In this document: positions 1 to 8,318 of the stretch, piece after piece
Position numbering within the stretch: position 1 is the stretch's first letter
How the letters are laid out: the number at the start of each line of letters is the position of its first letter
Origin: Desulfatibacillum alkenivorans DSM 16219
Lineage (GTDB): Bacteria; Desulfobacterota; Desulfobacteria; Desulfobacterales; Desulfatibacillaceae
Assembly (NCBI RefSeq): GCF_900142135.1
Contig: NZ_FQZU01000012.1
Span: 62,001-126,000, forward strand
Length of the DNA: 64,000 nt
Direction of reading: 5' to 3'
Notes under the pieces: model-generated
What the model was told of the DNA's origin: nothing
Seen by the model: only the letters and a program-made list of their open reading frames with translations
Database searches by the model: none
Position numbers and translations under genes: made by a program

Positions 1-1
1 G

Positions 2-805
2 GTTGCAGAGATGGAGATAGACCATCGCAACCTGGCGGTCACCTACGTTTCGTCCTTCGGGTGGAACGAAAGCATGACCAACAGGGCCTACAGCCTGAAC
101 TACGACGTGGCCGTTTTGAAGATCAACGCCCGAGTGGCCATGCAGGACGTTGAAGGCGACCGCATCGCCGCCCTTAACTACACGGGGTTTTGGGGGGTTT
201 CCGACGGATGGGATTTCTATGTCGACGCACATACCTTCGGCGATACCACGGGGGTCGGCGATGACGGCATAATGATCATGAACGGAATTCGGGTGGAACT
301 GGCTTACGACGATATAGACAGCGTGGACCGGCGCTTTTTGTTTTTCCGATTCGGCACCGACGATCAAACCGGCCGCTTTAACGTACAAAATCACATGAGG
401 TATATCAGCTTTGACGGCATCCTGGACAACAACCTGGAAGAAACGCTAAGCTGGCCGGATAACGATACGGAGCCTTACATGCGGATGAACTATCACCGCC
501 AGACCCTGGCCGCCAGTCTGCCCTTTGAGACGGGACTTGGGAAGCAGGCGCTTTCTGCGGTCAACTACATGGATTTCGGCGTTGAGTACGATAGCAACGG
601 CAATCCCGCCAGTTCCGGCCCCACGGACTTTTATATTTCCATCGCTGATACAATTACTGCAAAAAGAGGCACAGCGGTCATTACCAATGACGGCCGGGCT
701 TTGGGGCCGTGGAACATGGCCAGGAACTCCATTCCCGGAAGAGGGCTCTGGATGCACTTTCAGAGAGGCTTTGTCAGTGCGGAAGTTGATACGGGCAATT
801 GGTAG
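2..805 (+). CDS. Secreted-type hypothetical protein, C-terminal part (cut by window edge)
   Basis: The reading frame is open back to base 2, and the first ATG (base 11) lies inside an already open frame with no ribosome binding site, so this is the C-terminal part of a longer gene. The visible 265 residues are rich in Asp, Gly, Asn and aromatic residues, with alternating polar and hydrophobic residues as in secreted beta-strand proteins. It ends in a Trp-rich tail (GLWMHFQRGF ... DTGNW). No enzyme motif is visible. It sits 41 bp before the next plus-strand gene, whose product has a similar composition and a DUF6160-like N-terminus, so the two probably form one transcription unit. Its function is unknown; a role as a large substrate or surface component of the neighbouring C39-peptidase cluster is inferred from position. 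Confidence 0.6.
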   Translation, partial: VAEMEIDHRNLAVTYVSSFGWNESMTNRAYSLNYDVAVLKINARVAMQDVEGDRIAALNYTGFWGVSDGWDFYVDAHTFGDTTGVGDDGIMIMNGIRVELAYDDIDSVDRRFLFFRFGTDDQTGRFNVQNHMRYISFDGILDNNLEETLSWPDNDTEPYMRMNYHRQTLAASLPFETGLGKQALSAVNYMDFGVEYDSNGNPASSGPTDFYISIADTITAKRGTAVITNDGRALGPWNMARNSIPGRGLWMHFQRGFVSAEVDTGNW

Positions 806-846
806 CAATCTTCCAAAAAAGCAAAACCTGCAAAGGGTGACCACAG

Positions 847-1998
847 ATGATCAAATGGCTGGGCGCAAGCATCGTTGCAATGCTCATGATAATCGTCCTG
901 ATCAGCCAGGAACCGGCTGGCGCGGGCATGGCGCCCGTGGGGGATGAGGATCTTGCCGAAATCACTGCGCAAACGGGCATCAATCTGTACGGCTCCCTAA
1001 AAGCCACCGCCGGCAACCTCATCATCGCCAGTACGGCGGGCGGGCTGAAACTGGGCGGCTGGCGCCTTAATAACGCCACCACCTCCACGGCGGACCCCGC
1101 CAGCACCACCGACGGAACCATTTCCTTCAGCCAATGGGGGCCTTTTTCCATCAATGTGGGCTATAGGAATGCTCCCGCAGGAAAAAGAGCCGTGCTGCGC
1201 ATCGGCCTGGACGCCCGCGTGAATGATGACGCTCCCACCTGGGTCTTTAAAAATATCCAGATGTGGCAGGATGAAGACTGGAGCAGCTACAGCGGCGCGC
1301 CCTACTATAACGGTGCGGACTGCTTAAGAGACGATCCTTCGGGAAATTTCTGGAACTATGACTGGTCTGCAGCCAATCCTTTGACCGACTTGGAAGAGGG
1401 AACCTACGCAGGCGCGCCAAATACCTACACCGCGGGAAACCACACGGAAGCCGGCTGGATAGACATTGGCGGCCTGTATCTCACCACCATCCATTTGTGG
1501 CAATCCTACATTGATATTTTCAACGACGGACAGACCTCAACCTCCCAGATTCAGGGTTACGGCCGGTTTTTCGGGACGGTGGAGAGGACGACCATCCAGT
1601 GGGGACAGACCTATTTGGACGGCGCCGCGGTCATAGACAACCTGACTTTCAGCCGGCTGCCCGTTTCCACGGGCGGAACCACCGACAACTACATGATCCT
1701 GGGAAACGAAACCGGCGGCGACCCCCTGGTGTGGGATCAAACCTCCAACTTCCGAGACTCCACCGGAACCATCCGCATGAACAACATGCGCATCTGGTTT
1801 CCTTTTGAAGGCTCCCTGACCTGGGATAATTTTGCCATCAGAGACACCAGCTACACCCGCAGCGACGGCCCGGTCGACGCTAATGGATACCTGAACCTGG
1901 GCGCCTTGGAAGTAAATCATCTGCGCGGCACCATCACCATTGACTTTCCCCAACAGGAAAACCCCGACGCCTACGACGGCGGATGGTGGAATTACTAA
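847..1998 (+). CDS. Secreted DUF6160-like protein (large paralog)
   Basis: The 383-residue product starts with a signal peptide (hydrophobic residues about 5-22, likely cut near AGA-GM). Directly after it comes GDEDLAEITAQTGI, the same motif that opens the six small minus-strand paralogs (VTGQxGI), here with AQ in place of GQ. The rest is Gly/Asp/Thr/Trp-rich beta-type sequence ending in a Trp-rich tail (GGWWNY), with no catalytic motif. The ATG has an AAGGGTGA site upstream. It lies 41 bp after the partial gene and converges on the FadL gene. I read it as a long member of the same exported family as the small paralogs; the family match is by eye from the N-terminus only. Confidence 0.6.
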   Translation: MIKWLGASIVAMLMIIVLISQEPAGAGMAPVGDEDLAEITAQTGINLYGSLKATAGNLIIASTAGGLKLGGWRLNNATTSTADPASTTDGTISFSQWGPFSINVGYRNAPAGKRAVLRIGLDARVNDDAPTWVFKNIQMWQDEDWSSYSGAPYYNGADCLRDDPSGNFWNYDWSAANPLTDLEEGTYAGAPNTYTAGNHTEAGWIDIGGLYLTTIHLWQSYIDIFNDGQTSTSQIQGYGRFFGTVERTTIQWGQTYLDGAAVIDNLTFSRLPVSTGGTTDNYMILGNETGGDPLVWDQTSNFRDSTGTIRMNNMRIWFPFEGSLTWDNFAIRDTSYTRSDGPVDANGYLNLGALEVNHLRGTITIDFPQQENPDAYDGGWWNY

Positions 1999-2168
1999 GT
2001 TCCTTCCCTTTTCAGACCATTCCAATATGATTTTAAGCCATAAGCCAAGCCGTTTCGCCGGCCCCATGCTTTTTCACGAAATACATCCACCTCGGACCTT
2101 TGAACCGGTGTGAAGCTGCTTTTATGGATAGATGCCTGGTTGCCGTCATTCACGCAATTTACTCATTC

Positions 2169-2196
2169 TTTTAGTCCACACCCTGCATATATTCCA
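2169..2196 (+). repeat. Short dispersed repeat, copy 1
   Basis: This 28-bp stretch around TCCACACCCTGCA matches 46348-46375 at 25 of 28 positions. Both copies lie downstream of plus-strand genes in non-coding DNA. Function unknown. Confidence 0.5.
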
Positions 2197-2412
2197 CAAC
2201 CTCCCTGGGCCCCATTTTCCGGGAATGCACAGATAGGAGGGACGCGAGCCTTATCTCAACCGTTTTGCTTCGTGAGACATGGGACTGCCGGGAAAATAAG
2301 TTCCTGTCCCGGGAAATCTCCCCCGCCCCTGGCGCCGCGGCTCATCCCACTGCCCGTTATCCCGGCAAGGGACAGCATGCCCCAAACAAACTGTTGGGGA
2401 AGATGGAACAAA

Positions 2413-2443
2413 ACAGGCCCTTTGTCCGTGACAAAGGGCCTGT
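2413..2443 (-). terminator. Rho-independent terminator of the FadL gene
   Basis: A perfect 13-bp stem (ACAGGCCCTTTGT and its complement) with a 5-nt loop is followed on the minus strand by TTTTGTTCC. It lies 33 bp beyond the FadL stop codon and probably ends the long minus-strand cluster. Confidence 0.85.
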
Positions 2444-2476
2444 GTATTTCCGGCCGACGATTTTCGCTGCAGCGGA

Positions 2477-4123
2477 TTACCAGTTATAGCGCAATCCCAT
2501 GGAGATGAACATACCCGTGGTTTGCTGGTAGTAATTCAAGTGCGCGTAGGGGTTGTAAATCAACGCGGTCAACTCGCGGGTGTTCAGGTTTCGGCTCCTG
2601 CCCCCGTTGTCGTAGTCCATTTCAATGTCTTCCGCCATAATAAGGCCTACGCCCATATCGAGAGTGGCGTTTCTGGTGAGCTTTAGGCCAAATCCGCCGG
2701 ATAGAATTTTCATGTCGGGAAGCACCATCATGGCGTCCCTGTATTCCTCCCTGACGGAGGTGGGACGATCCTCGTAGCCCAGGCGAAGGTCCAGCCACGG
2801 AGTGGCGGCGAATTCCAGGCCGAAGCAGGCGTGGAGGGTGTCTATCATGTGGCGTTCGAACACAATGGTGCGGGTTCCGTACTGGTAGCCTAAAAGCTCC
2901 GCCAGCTTTAATACTTGGAGATCATAGTCAAACTCAAAGATGTTGCTTTCCATGGTGGACCACTGGGTCCACTGGAGATCGGCGGTGAGCTTGAGCCTTT
3001 TGAAAGGCCTGATCATGATGCCGCCCTGAATATGGCGGGGCTGGATCATTTCCACCGAACCGCGGCCCGACTGATAAGCCAGTCCGCCTTCCGTGGGCAG
3101 TCCCAGCGACTCGGTGAAGATGCGGATCAAATCGTTGGCAACCAGCCAGTCCATCATGTTTTGAAATTTCTGGGAGTATTCCAGGGTGAAATGTCCGGAA
3201 AGCTCCTGCTTGACTTCGCTTTGGTAGCACAAGCCCACCGAAAACCAGTCTCTAGGCTCCCACAGCATGCCTACATTAAATCCAGGGGAGAAGTTGTCTT
3301 CCAGGCGTTCGGCGTGCATGGTTCCCATGTCGTCAAAGGCGTACATGCCGCCGCCGAAGAGCGGAAGCGGTATCAGGCCCAAAAACAGGGACTCGTCTAT
3401 GTCTTCCGTAAGCTCGCCCAGGGTGCCTGTCAGGGCTACCATGTCATTGGGGGCGCGCATTTGCATCCTGACCCCCATGGAAGAAAACCCAAGGCCGATG
3501 GATGCGCCTAAAGAAAGCGTGTCATTGACCTGGTAAGCAATGCCCGGACCCACAACCACCCGGGATAAATGCATCATTTGGGCGCCGTAAGTTGCAGGGC
3601 CGGCCGGGTTTTCCATACCAACGGCCATGGGCGCATACATGGCCAACCCCACCGCCCATTTCTTGCCTACCGGGTGATAGCCCATTCCCGTGTAAGGGGC
3701 GAAGCTGACGTTGGACACAGGCCCGTTAAAGGGAAGACTGATGACCATGCCTTCCGAGGTGCTGCTGCTTCCGGCCACCGGGTCGTCGCCTTGCCCGAAA
3801 AATGCGGTGTAAGAGTCGGGCTTGCTCCATTGCTGTGAAACATTGAAGTTGGGAAGCAGGGCCCCCAACTCAAGCTCCTTTCCCCGAAGTTTTATCAACC
3901 CCGCAGGATTGTAATGAATGGAAAACACTCCCGGAGGGCTGGCTGTCACGGCGTTTCCCAAGGAAATGCCCCTGGTGCAGATGGCGAATTGCTCAGCCAC
4001 GGACGCAAAAGCCGGCGGAGCTGATAAAACAAGCAAAAGCCATCCCGTCATGATAGCCAATAAAGCCTGGAGCTTTATTAATTTGCAGGATTTAATGGAT
4101 TCAGGCCGCAAAAATATTGTCAT
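2477..4123 (-). CDS. FadL/OmpP1/TodX-family outer-membrane channel
   Basis: This 548-residue outer-membrane beta-barrel family takes up long-chain fatty acids and other hydrophobic compounds. A signal sequence ending PPAFAS is followed by the FadL-type start of the mature protein (AICTRGISLGNAVTA) and the family NPAG box (HYNPAGLIKL, about residues 70-80). Amphipathic strands follow (for example GYEDRPTSVREEY), and the protein ends in an aromatic-rich strand with C-terminal Trp (GLRYNW), as expected for barrel insertion. Length is slightly above the usual 430-480. It is the last gene of the minus-strand cluster, 65 bp after the next barrel protein. Its substrate is not predictable; it could serve hydrocarbon or fatty acid uptake rather than the C39 module. 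The start is uncertain by some 20 residues because the upstream GAGGAA lies very close to the ATG. Confidence 0.88.
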   Translation of the reverse strand: MTIFLRPESIKSCKLIKLQALLAIMTGWLLLVLSAPPAFASVAEQFAICTRGISLGNAVTASPPGVFSIHYNPAGLIKLRGKELELGALLPNFNVSQQWSKPDSYTAFFGQGDDPVAGSSSTSEGMVISLPFNGPVSNVSFAPYTGMGYHPVGKKWAVGLAMYAPMAVGMENPAGPATYGAQMMHLSRVVVGPGIAYQVNDTLSLGASIGLGFSSMGVRMQMRAPNDMVALTGTLGELTEDIDESLFLGLIPLPLFGGGMYAFDDMGTMHAERLEDNFSPGFNVGMLWEPRDWFSVGLCYQSEVKQELSGHFTLEYSQKFQNMMDWLVANDLIRIFTESLGLPTEGGLAYQSGRGSVEMIQPRHIQGGIMIRPFKRLKLTADLQWTQWSTMESNIFEFDYDLQVLKLAELLGYQYGTRTIVFERHMIDTLHACFGLEFAATPWLDLRLGYEDRPTSVREEYRDAMMVLPDMKILSGGFGLKLTRNATLDMGVGLIMAEDIEMDYDNGGRSRNLNTRELTALIYNPYAHLNYYQQTTGMFISMGLRYNW

Positions 4124-4188
4124 TTCCTCACCGGATCAAACAAATTGACTTTAGCAGACAATTTTTAAATAAAGCGTCTTTTAAAAGT

Positions 4189-5325
4189 CTACAGTGAAAA
4201 TTCAAATGGTATACTTGCGTTGATGGAGTAGCTTTCTATGCCGATCAACCCGTAGCCAAGGCCCACGGACAGAGTCGTCTTGGGAGACAATCTCCAGCCG
4301 GTGGAAATGCTGAATGAAGCAGTGCTGGAGTCGTCACCCTCGTAGACTCTGGCATTATAGCCGTACAAAGGCCGCAGCCGGAACTCGGCGCTGGATGTAT
4401 GGCTTGCGTTAAACCTGAATGTAAGCGACGTCGTGTAGGACAAGGAAAAGCCGAGCCCGAATGCATAGCTGATGGTATGGCCGGGCCTGACTTCCTCCAG
4501 AACCATGACCTGGGAATAGCCGTCCGAGCGCTTCTGATCCAGTCCCGTAACCCGGGCGGAATAGCCCCCGGTGACGGCGCCGAAAACAATGACAGGGTCC
4601 AGAAGTTTGCTGAAGCTGGCGCCCACGCTGAACGAATGAGCCCCGTCCCCTGTGGACATTTCGTTGTCAGGATCAATTTTATAGGGGCTTCTGCCAGTGG
4701 GCGCCACATACCCGAAAGACATCAAAATGGCGGGCCACTTGGCCGTCTCTTGCTTGGCCTGGTATGAAAGCCCAAAAGACATGTCCCCCAAATCGGAAAT
4801 GCTTTGATCTTCCCCGGACACCTGATACTTGTAAATGAAAGGAATGGACGCGCTCAGGGAAACCTTATCCATGAGGCCGTAGCCCACGCCGATGGAGTTG
4901 ATCAGGCTGTAATAGCTTTCCCGTTCAATATCCACGTATTGATAGGCCAGGCCGTCCGCAGTCTCCGTGGCGACGCGGTCGTAGGATGAATGGCTGTAGG
5001 CCAGGCTGTACCGCATTTCAATGGTGCGGCTTTTCAAAAGCACAAATTCGGCCGTGTCCTCTTCCGTCGCTCTCAAAACCTCTTCGGTTTTTCGGCGTTC
5101 CGAGGCCTCCTCCCTGGTGGGCATCAGCGCTTTTCTGGCGTTGGCTTCCCGTTTATAGAGGTCCAGTTCATCTTCCAGACTGTCAAGACGCTCCTGCAAG
5201 GTCCTGAAAGCTTCCACCTGCGAACCCGCGGCTTGGCCTTCTGAGTCAGCCGCCAATAAAGGAAGGGCGCCAAGGCTCAGAACCATTCCCAAAATCACCG
5301 TGATTAAAATAAGATGGCGTGGCAA
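4189..5325 (-). CDS. Outer-membrane beta-barrel protein with N-terminal coiled coil
   Basis: A signal peptide (LILITVILGMVLSLGALPLLA) is followed by a charged coiled-coil stretch of about 60 residues (EAFRTLQERLDSLEDELDLY ...). The remaining 270 residues alternate polar and apolar residues with Gly/Ser-Tyr turns and end in a Phe-containing strand (IPFEFSL), typical of a transporter-like barrel (the 'phenol MetA-like' type). The frame is open to a TTG at 5343, but AAAGGAG lies just downstream of that codon and 7 nt before a second TTG at 5325, which I take as the start. It follows the C39-peptidase gene and precedes FadL on the same strand. An outer-membrane exit channel for the small secreted paralogs is a reasonable inference; no homology to a secretion pore is visible. 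Confidence 0.7.
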   Translation of the reverse strand: MPRHLILITVILGMVLSLGALPLLAADSEGQAAGSQVEAFRTLQERLDSLEDELDLYKREANARKALMPTREEASERRKTEEVLRATEEDTAEFVLLKSRTIEMRYSLAYSHSSYDRVATETADGLAYQYVDIERESYYSLINSIGVGYGLMDKVSLSASIPFIYKYQVSGEDQSISDLGDMSFGLSYQAKQETAKWPAILMSFGYVAPTGRSPYKIDPDNEMSTGDGAHSFSVGASFSKLLDPVIVFGAVTGGYSARVTGLDQKRSDGYSQVMVLEEVRPGHTISYAFGLGFSLSYTTSLTFRFNASHTSSAEFRLRPLYGYNARVYEGDDSSTASFSISTGWRLSPKTTLSVGLGYGLIGIESYSINASIPFEFSL

Positions 5326-5411
5326 GAAAAATCTCCTTTCCAAATGATATAAGGCGCACTACCGCCCTGGAGGGGCCGCCACTAATTCGGTTGCAACAAG
5401 CCGGAAGTCAG

Positions 5412-6935
5412 CTAGTTGGTCACCACTGTCGCCGTGCCGCTGTCTGAATCCGAACTGTCGTTGGAAACCCGTATTTCAAAACGCGTACTTGCGGAGGAGC
5501 TGGCGGTCGCATCCGGGGCGGTGAACAACACATGGCCGGGAGCAACCCGGTAATTGATCTTGTTGATCGCCATGCCTGTCACGTAATCCGCCTCGAATTG
5601 CGAAGCAAGAATGGAGGGCTGTGGGGTAGTAAACGCCATAATATGGCGAGCCATCTCATTGTCTATAAAACGGAGGTCGTTTTCGGTTAATTCCAATGCA
5701 TGGAAGCGGCGATTGCCGGCGTTTCCAACGCCGTCTACATAAAGACCGCCGTTGGCGCCGTCTTCTCCATTGCCGTAGCCGTTTCCATTGCCATAGCCGT
5801 TTCCGTTGCCATAGCCATTGCCGTTTCCAAAGCCGTTTCCGTTTCCGAACCCATCCCCGTTACCAAACCCCTCACTGTTGCTGTACCCGTTTTTATTCCC
5901 TAATGGGTCGCTGTTTCCGAAACCGTTTCCGTTTCCAAATCCGTCGCCGTTTCCAAAGCCGTTTCCATTACCATGGGCATTGGGCTCCAAGGCTCCGTCC
6001 AGACTGTTTCCCTGAATGCCTCCATAGTAAAGGCCTAATGCGTTGATTTCCTCCGGCGAGGATGGAATTTTTGACCGGTTGTTTGCGGGGCCGGAACCCG
6101 CCCCGTTGCCGTATCCGTTTCCGTATCCGTTGCCATAGCCGTTGCCGTATCCGTTGCCATAGCCGTTTCCGTATCCGTTTCCGTTGCCATAGCCGTTCCC
6201 GTTGCCATAGCCGTTCCCGTTGCCATAGCCGTTTCCGTTGCCGTATCCGTTGCCGTTTCCATAACCGTTTCCGTTTCCGTATCCATTGCCTGAACCTGGC
6301 GCAGCCGCGTATACGGCGGCCTTTCTTCCGGCTGGCGTTCGATAGGAATTGGAGGTCTTGGGCAATACGACAAAGATGACGTTCTTATACCATAATCGTT
6401 CAAAGGTAGCCAGAGGGAAACTGATGTTGCCCATGGACGGATCCGCAATCATAACGTGTCCGTTATAAATGCCTTTGACAACCACGAAATGCAGATATCC
6501 GAATAGGTCGATGGATACGATGTATGGAATTTTGAGTTTTTTAGCGTCGTCTATTTCCGCTTTATATCCATGGGCTTCATACCCAAGGACTTCCACCAGG
6601 CTCTTCATGTCCAACAAGGAAAAAGCCCGGCTTTGGGATATGCGCTCCACGTCTCCGTAAGTCAGCAATCCGTTGATGATGTGGGGTTCGGTGAGATTTT
6701 CCCCCAGGTAGTAGTTGAGCAGGGTGGTCAGGGCTGCGGAGCCGCAGCTGTAGTCGTACATCTGGCGCACGATATTGTGGTATCGGTGTTCCGACAAGGC
6801 GGGCAAAGACGTCCGGGGAGCAACAGGCTGCTGCAAGCCGGTCTGAACCATATAAGTCCCCTGAGGAAGAGGCTGAGGTTCATAAAATCCGGTCAGCATA
6901 GCCACGCCGATTAAAAAGCCTGCCAGAACGTGCAT
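5412..6935 (-). CDS. Exported C39-family cysteine peptidase with Gly/Asn/Tyr repeats (FilB-like)
   Basis: Residues 1-17 form a signal or anchor helix. Residues 50-190 are a C39 peptidase domain: oxyanion Gln58 and nucleophile Cys64 in QMYDYSCGSAAL, His149 in GYLHFVVVKG and Asp165 in VMIADPSMGN. C39 domains of ABC exporters remove double-glycine leaders; stand-alone exported C39 proteins also occur, for example in Acinetobacter Fil loci. The ABC transporter parts are absent here. Two low-complexity blocks follow (residues 203-270 and 311-382), built from GNGYGN and GNGFGNGD units, then a 125-residue C-terminal domain of unknown type. The gene follows six small secreted paralogs that are candidate substrates. 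The start has only a weak, distant GGGGAT site. All four active-site residues are present, so an active enzyme is likely; the cleavage site is not known. Confidence 0.82.
   Translation of the reverse strand: MHVLAGFLIGVAMLTGFYEPQPLPQGTYMVQTGLQQPVAPRTSLPALSEHRYHNIVRQMYDYSCGSAALTTLLNYYLGENLTEPHIINGLLTYGDVERISQSRAFSLLDMKSLVEVLGYEAHGYKAEIDDAKKLKIPYIVSIDLFGYLHFVVVKGIYNGHVMIADPSMGNISFPLATFERLWYKNVIFVVLPKTSNSYRTPAGRKAAVYAAAPGSGNGYGNGNGYGNGNGYGNGNGYGNGNGYGNGNGYGNGNGYGNGYGNGYGNGYGNGYGNGYGNGAGSGPANNRSKIPSSPEEINALGLYYGGIQGNSLDGALEPNAHGNGNGFGNGDGFGNGNGFGNSDPLGNKNGYSNSEGFGNGDGFGNGNGFGNGNGYGNGNGYGNGNGYGNGEDGANGGLYVDGVGNAGNRRFHALELTENDLRFIDNEMARHIMAFTTPQPSILASQFEADYVTGMAINKINYRVAPGHVLFTAPDATASSSASTRFEIRVSNDSSDSDSGTATVVTN
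5790..6005 (-). repeat. In-frame GNGFGNGD / GNGYGN repeat block 2
   Basis: This DNA encodes residues about 311-382 of the C39 peptidase, a less regular block in which Phe and Asp units replace some Tyr/Asn units. It is degenerate 12- and 18-bp repetition inside one gene. Confidence 0.8.
6126..6329 (-). repeat. In-frame GNGYGN repeat block 1
   Basis: This DNA encodes residues about 203-270 of the C39 peptidase as near-perfect GNGYGN and GNGY units. Such tracts change length by slippage, so copy number may vary between strains. Confidence 0.85.
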
Positions 6936-6956
6936 AATTTAATCGCATCCCCGGCT

Positions 6957-6973
6957 GATTCCTTAAAGGAATC
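6957..6973. promoter_or_regulatory. Palindrome upstream of the C39-peptidase gene
   Basis: GATTCCTT-A-AAGGAATC is a perfect 8+8 inverted repeat located 22 bp upstream of the peptidase start in the 198-bp gap after the small paralogs. It could be an operator or a short RNA hairpin; nothing else supports a function. Confidence 0.35.
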
Positions 6974-7133
6974 CGCCGCTTGATTATTGTTGGAGCCCTG
7001 GCCCTTCCGATTCCCGCCAATTCGCTAATTCGCCGGACTCGCTGATTGTGTGTATATTTCCAAGGCCGGAAATGCAGTCGCCAAAATGGATTTGCCTGTT
7101 AAAGCGCTCAATAGAACCGGCGCGGACGGCGTC

Positions 7134-7700
7134 TCACCGGGTCCGGATAAAAAAACTGCTGTGTTCTATGTACATGTCTCCGAAAACCCAACCGCCAAGC
7201 GAATCCCCCATGTCCTGCCCGTCGCCCAGTTTGATGGCGTCAAACGAAACCCTGCCGATGATGTCAGGCAGGCTGATGGCCATGTAGCTGAACTCGTTGC
7301 CGTAGCCTGTGTCAATCACCAGATTGTTGATGATCATCGGCCCGGTGGGGTCATTGCCGTCATTCATTTTCATTCCGGATAAAGTCAGGTATCCGGGCGC
7401 CCCGGCCACGCCGTCTTCTGCGTAGCCGTCTTTGTCCTTCCAACAGAGATAGCCGTCCGTGACTTCCAGGCTGACGTCTATTCTTATGCCTATTTGCCCT
7501 GTGTGAGAGGCAAGGTCGGACCGATCCATTTCCTCCAGATCATTTTCCAATGCAAAAAAGCTCTCAAGGCCGGGGTCGCGCATGGGGACTTCAACCGCGT
7601 CAGGATAGTCGCCGCGGATGTCCTGCTCCGGGCTTTGGGCCATGGCGCCGGGCAAAGCCAGGAGAATTGCGCAACAAGCTGTGAGGATGCTTTTTTTCAT
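7134..7700 (-). CDS. Small secreted DUF6160-like paralog 6 (long leader)
   Basis: A signal peptide (ends PGAMA) is followed by a 40-residue acidic spacer absent from the other paralogs, then SHTGQIGIRID, the family motif. The family core follows: GYLCWKDKDG, LTLSGMKMN, NLVIDTG, AISLPDIIGRVSFDAIKLGDG, SLGGWVFGDMYIE. It ends FIRTR rather than the PH seen in sister proteins. AGGAG lies 8-9 nt before the ATG. It is the last of six paralogs before the C39-peptidase gene. The product is predicted to be periplasmic or surface-exposed with no enzyme motif; it may be a structural or pilus-like subunit and a protease substrate. Confidence 0.72.
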   Translation of the reverse strand: MKKSILTACCAILLALPGAMAQSPEQDIRGDYPDAVEVPMRDPGLESFFALENDLEEMDRSDLASHTGQIGIRIDVSLEVTDGYLCWKDKDGYAEDGVAGAPGYLTLSGMKMNDGNDPTGPMIINNLVIDTGYGNEFSYMAISLPDIIGRVSFDAIKLGDGQDMGDSLGGWVFGDMYIEHSSFFIRTR

Positions 7701-7727
7701 GAGTGCGTCTCCTAAAAACGCCGCAAC

Positions 7728-8222
7728 TTAGGGAATCGGCTCAATGCGTATGGTGCTTCCGCCCATTTGAATGCCTGTCATGGCGATCCGTCCGATGTTA
7801 AATCCAACATCCGGATCCTTGCCGATTTTAAAGGAGTCAAATCCCCATCCGGAGTCATCGTCCTCCGTAAGCGTGCCGATGCCGATGATCAGATAAGAGC
7901 TTGATCCGTCGCTTCCAACGTCAATGGTCCAGTCTTCTCCGGTGACCGGCGTTCCCGCCGAACCGCCGTTAGCCCAAAAATCGCCTAAGGTGATGCACGC
8001 ACGGTCACTGTAACCCCCGGTGTCGTCCGGGAAGCCGTCATAGTCCATAAGAGACAGGTAGCCGGAAGTCGCTTCAAAAGCTACGTCAATGGTGATTCCC
8101 ACTTGCCCGGTGACCTCGGATAGATCCTCATCCTCAAGGGCGGACATGCCGCAATAACCAAACGGCGAAAAAAACGCCATACAGGCAAAGGCTATTATGA
8201 ATGCATATATTTTTTTTGCCAT
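7728..8222 (-). CDS. Small secreted DUF6160-like paralog 5
   Basis: The start is placed at the ATG at 8222 because GGGAGG lies 5 nt upstream of it; the longer frame from 8252 has no such site. The 164-residue product has a signal peptide ending FGYC-G (also a possible lipoprotein cysteine, although the LxxC box is poor). Then comes LEDEDLSEVTGQVGITIDV, the clearest copy of the family motif. The core shows GYLSLMDYDG, WTIDVG, YLIIGIGTL and NIGRIAMTGIQMGGSTIRIEPIP. It is 27 bp from the next paralog. Its function is unknown; it belongs to the same exported family. Confidence 0.72.
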   Translation of the reverse strand: MAKKIYAFIIAFACMAFFSPFGYCGMSALEDEDLSEVTGQVGITIDVAFEATSGYLSLMDYDGFPDDTGGYSDRACITLGDFWANGGSAGTPVTGEDWTIDVGSDGSSSYLIIGIGTLTEDDDSGWGFDSFKIGKDPDVGFNIGRIAMTGIQMGGSTIRIEPIP

Positions 8223-8318
8223 GGAAGCCTCCCTGGCTGTTTTGTCAGGCATTTACGGTTATGGGCTCCGATCCGTAACAAATAGCTAAAACAATGTTCT
8301 CGAATTTCAATTAAAAAA

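Larger units (their letters stand above)
1999..2476. other. Intergenic region between convergent genes
   Basis: This stretch lies between the plus-strand secreted protein and the minus-strand FadL gene. It holds a short dispersed repeat (2169-2196), a GC-rich CCCGG-containing patch near 2290-2370 and a strong terminator hairpin (2413-2443). The ORFs that cross it have no ribosome binding site or recognisable product and are not annotated. Confidence 0.6.

Noticed and set aside
5790-6329. Possible CRISPR array (regular short DNA repeats)
   Set aside because: The repeats are 12-18 bp, without unique spacers, in frame inside a protein-coding gene, and no cas gene is present.
5696-6448. Arg/His/Ser-rich or Pro-rich ORFs on the strand opposite, or in another frame of, the GNGYGN tract
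   Set aside because: They are frame shadows of the repeat; composition is biased, with no ribosome binding site, and the C39 peptidase frame is clearly real.
7728-8252. Start at 8252 for small paralog 5
   Set aside because: The ATG at 8222 has GGGAGG 5 nt upstream and begins a normal signal peptide; the extra ten residues are not signal-like.
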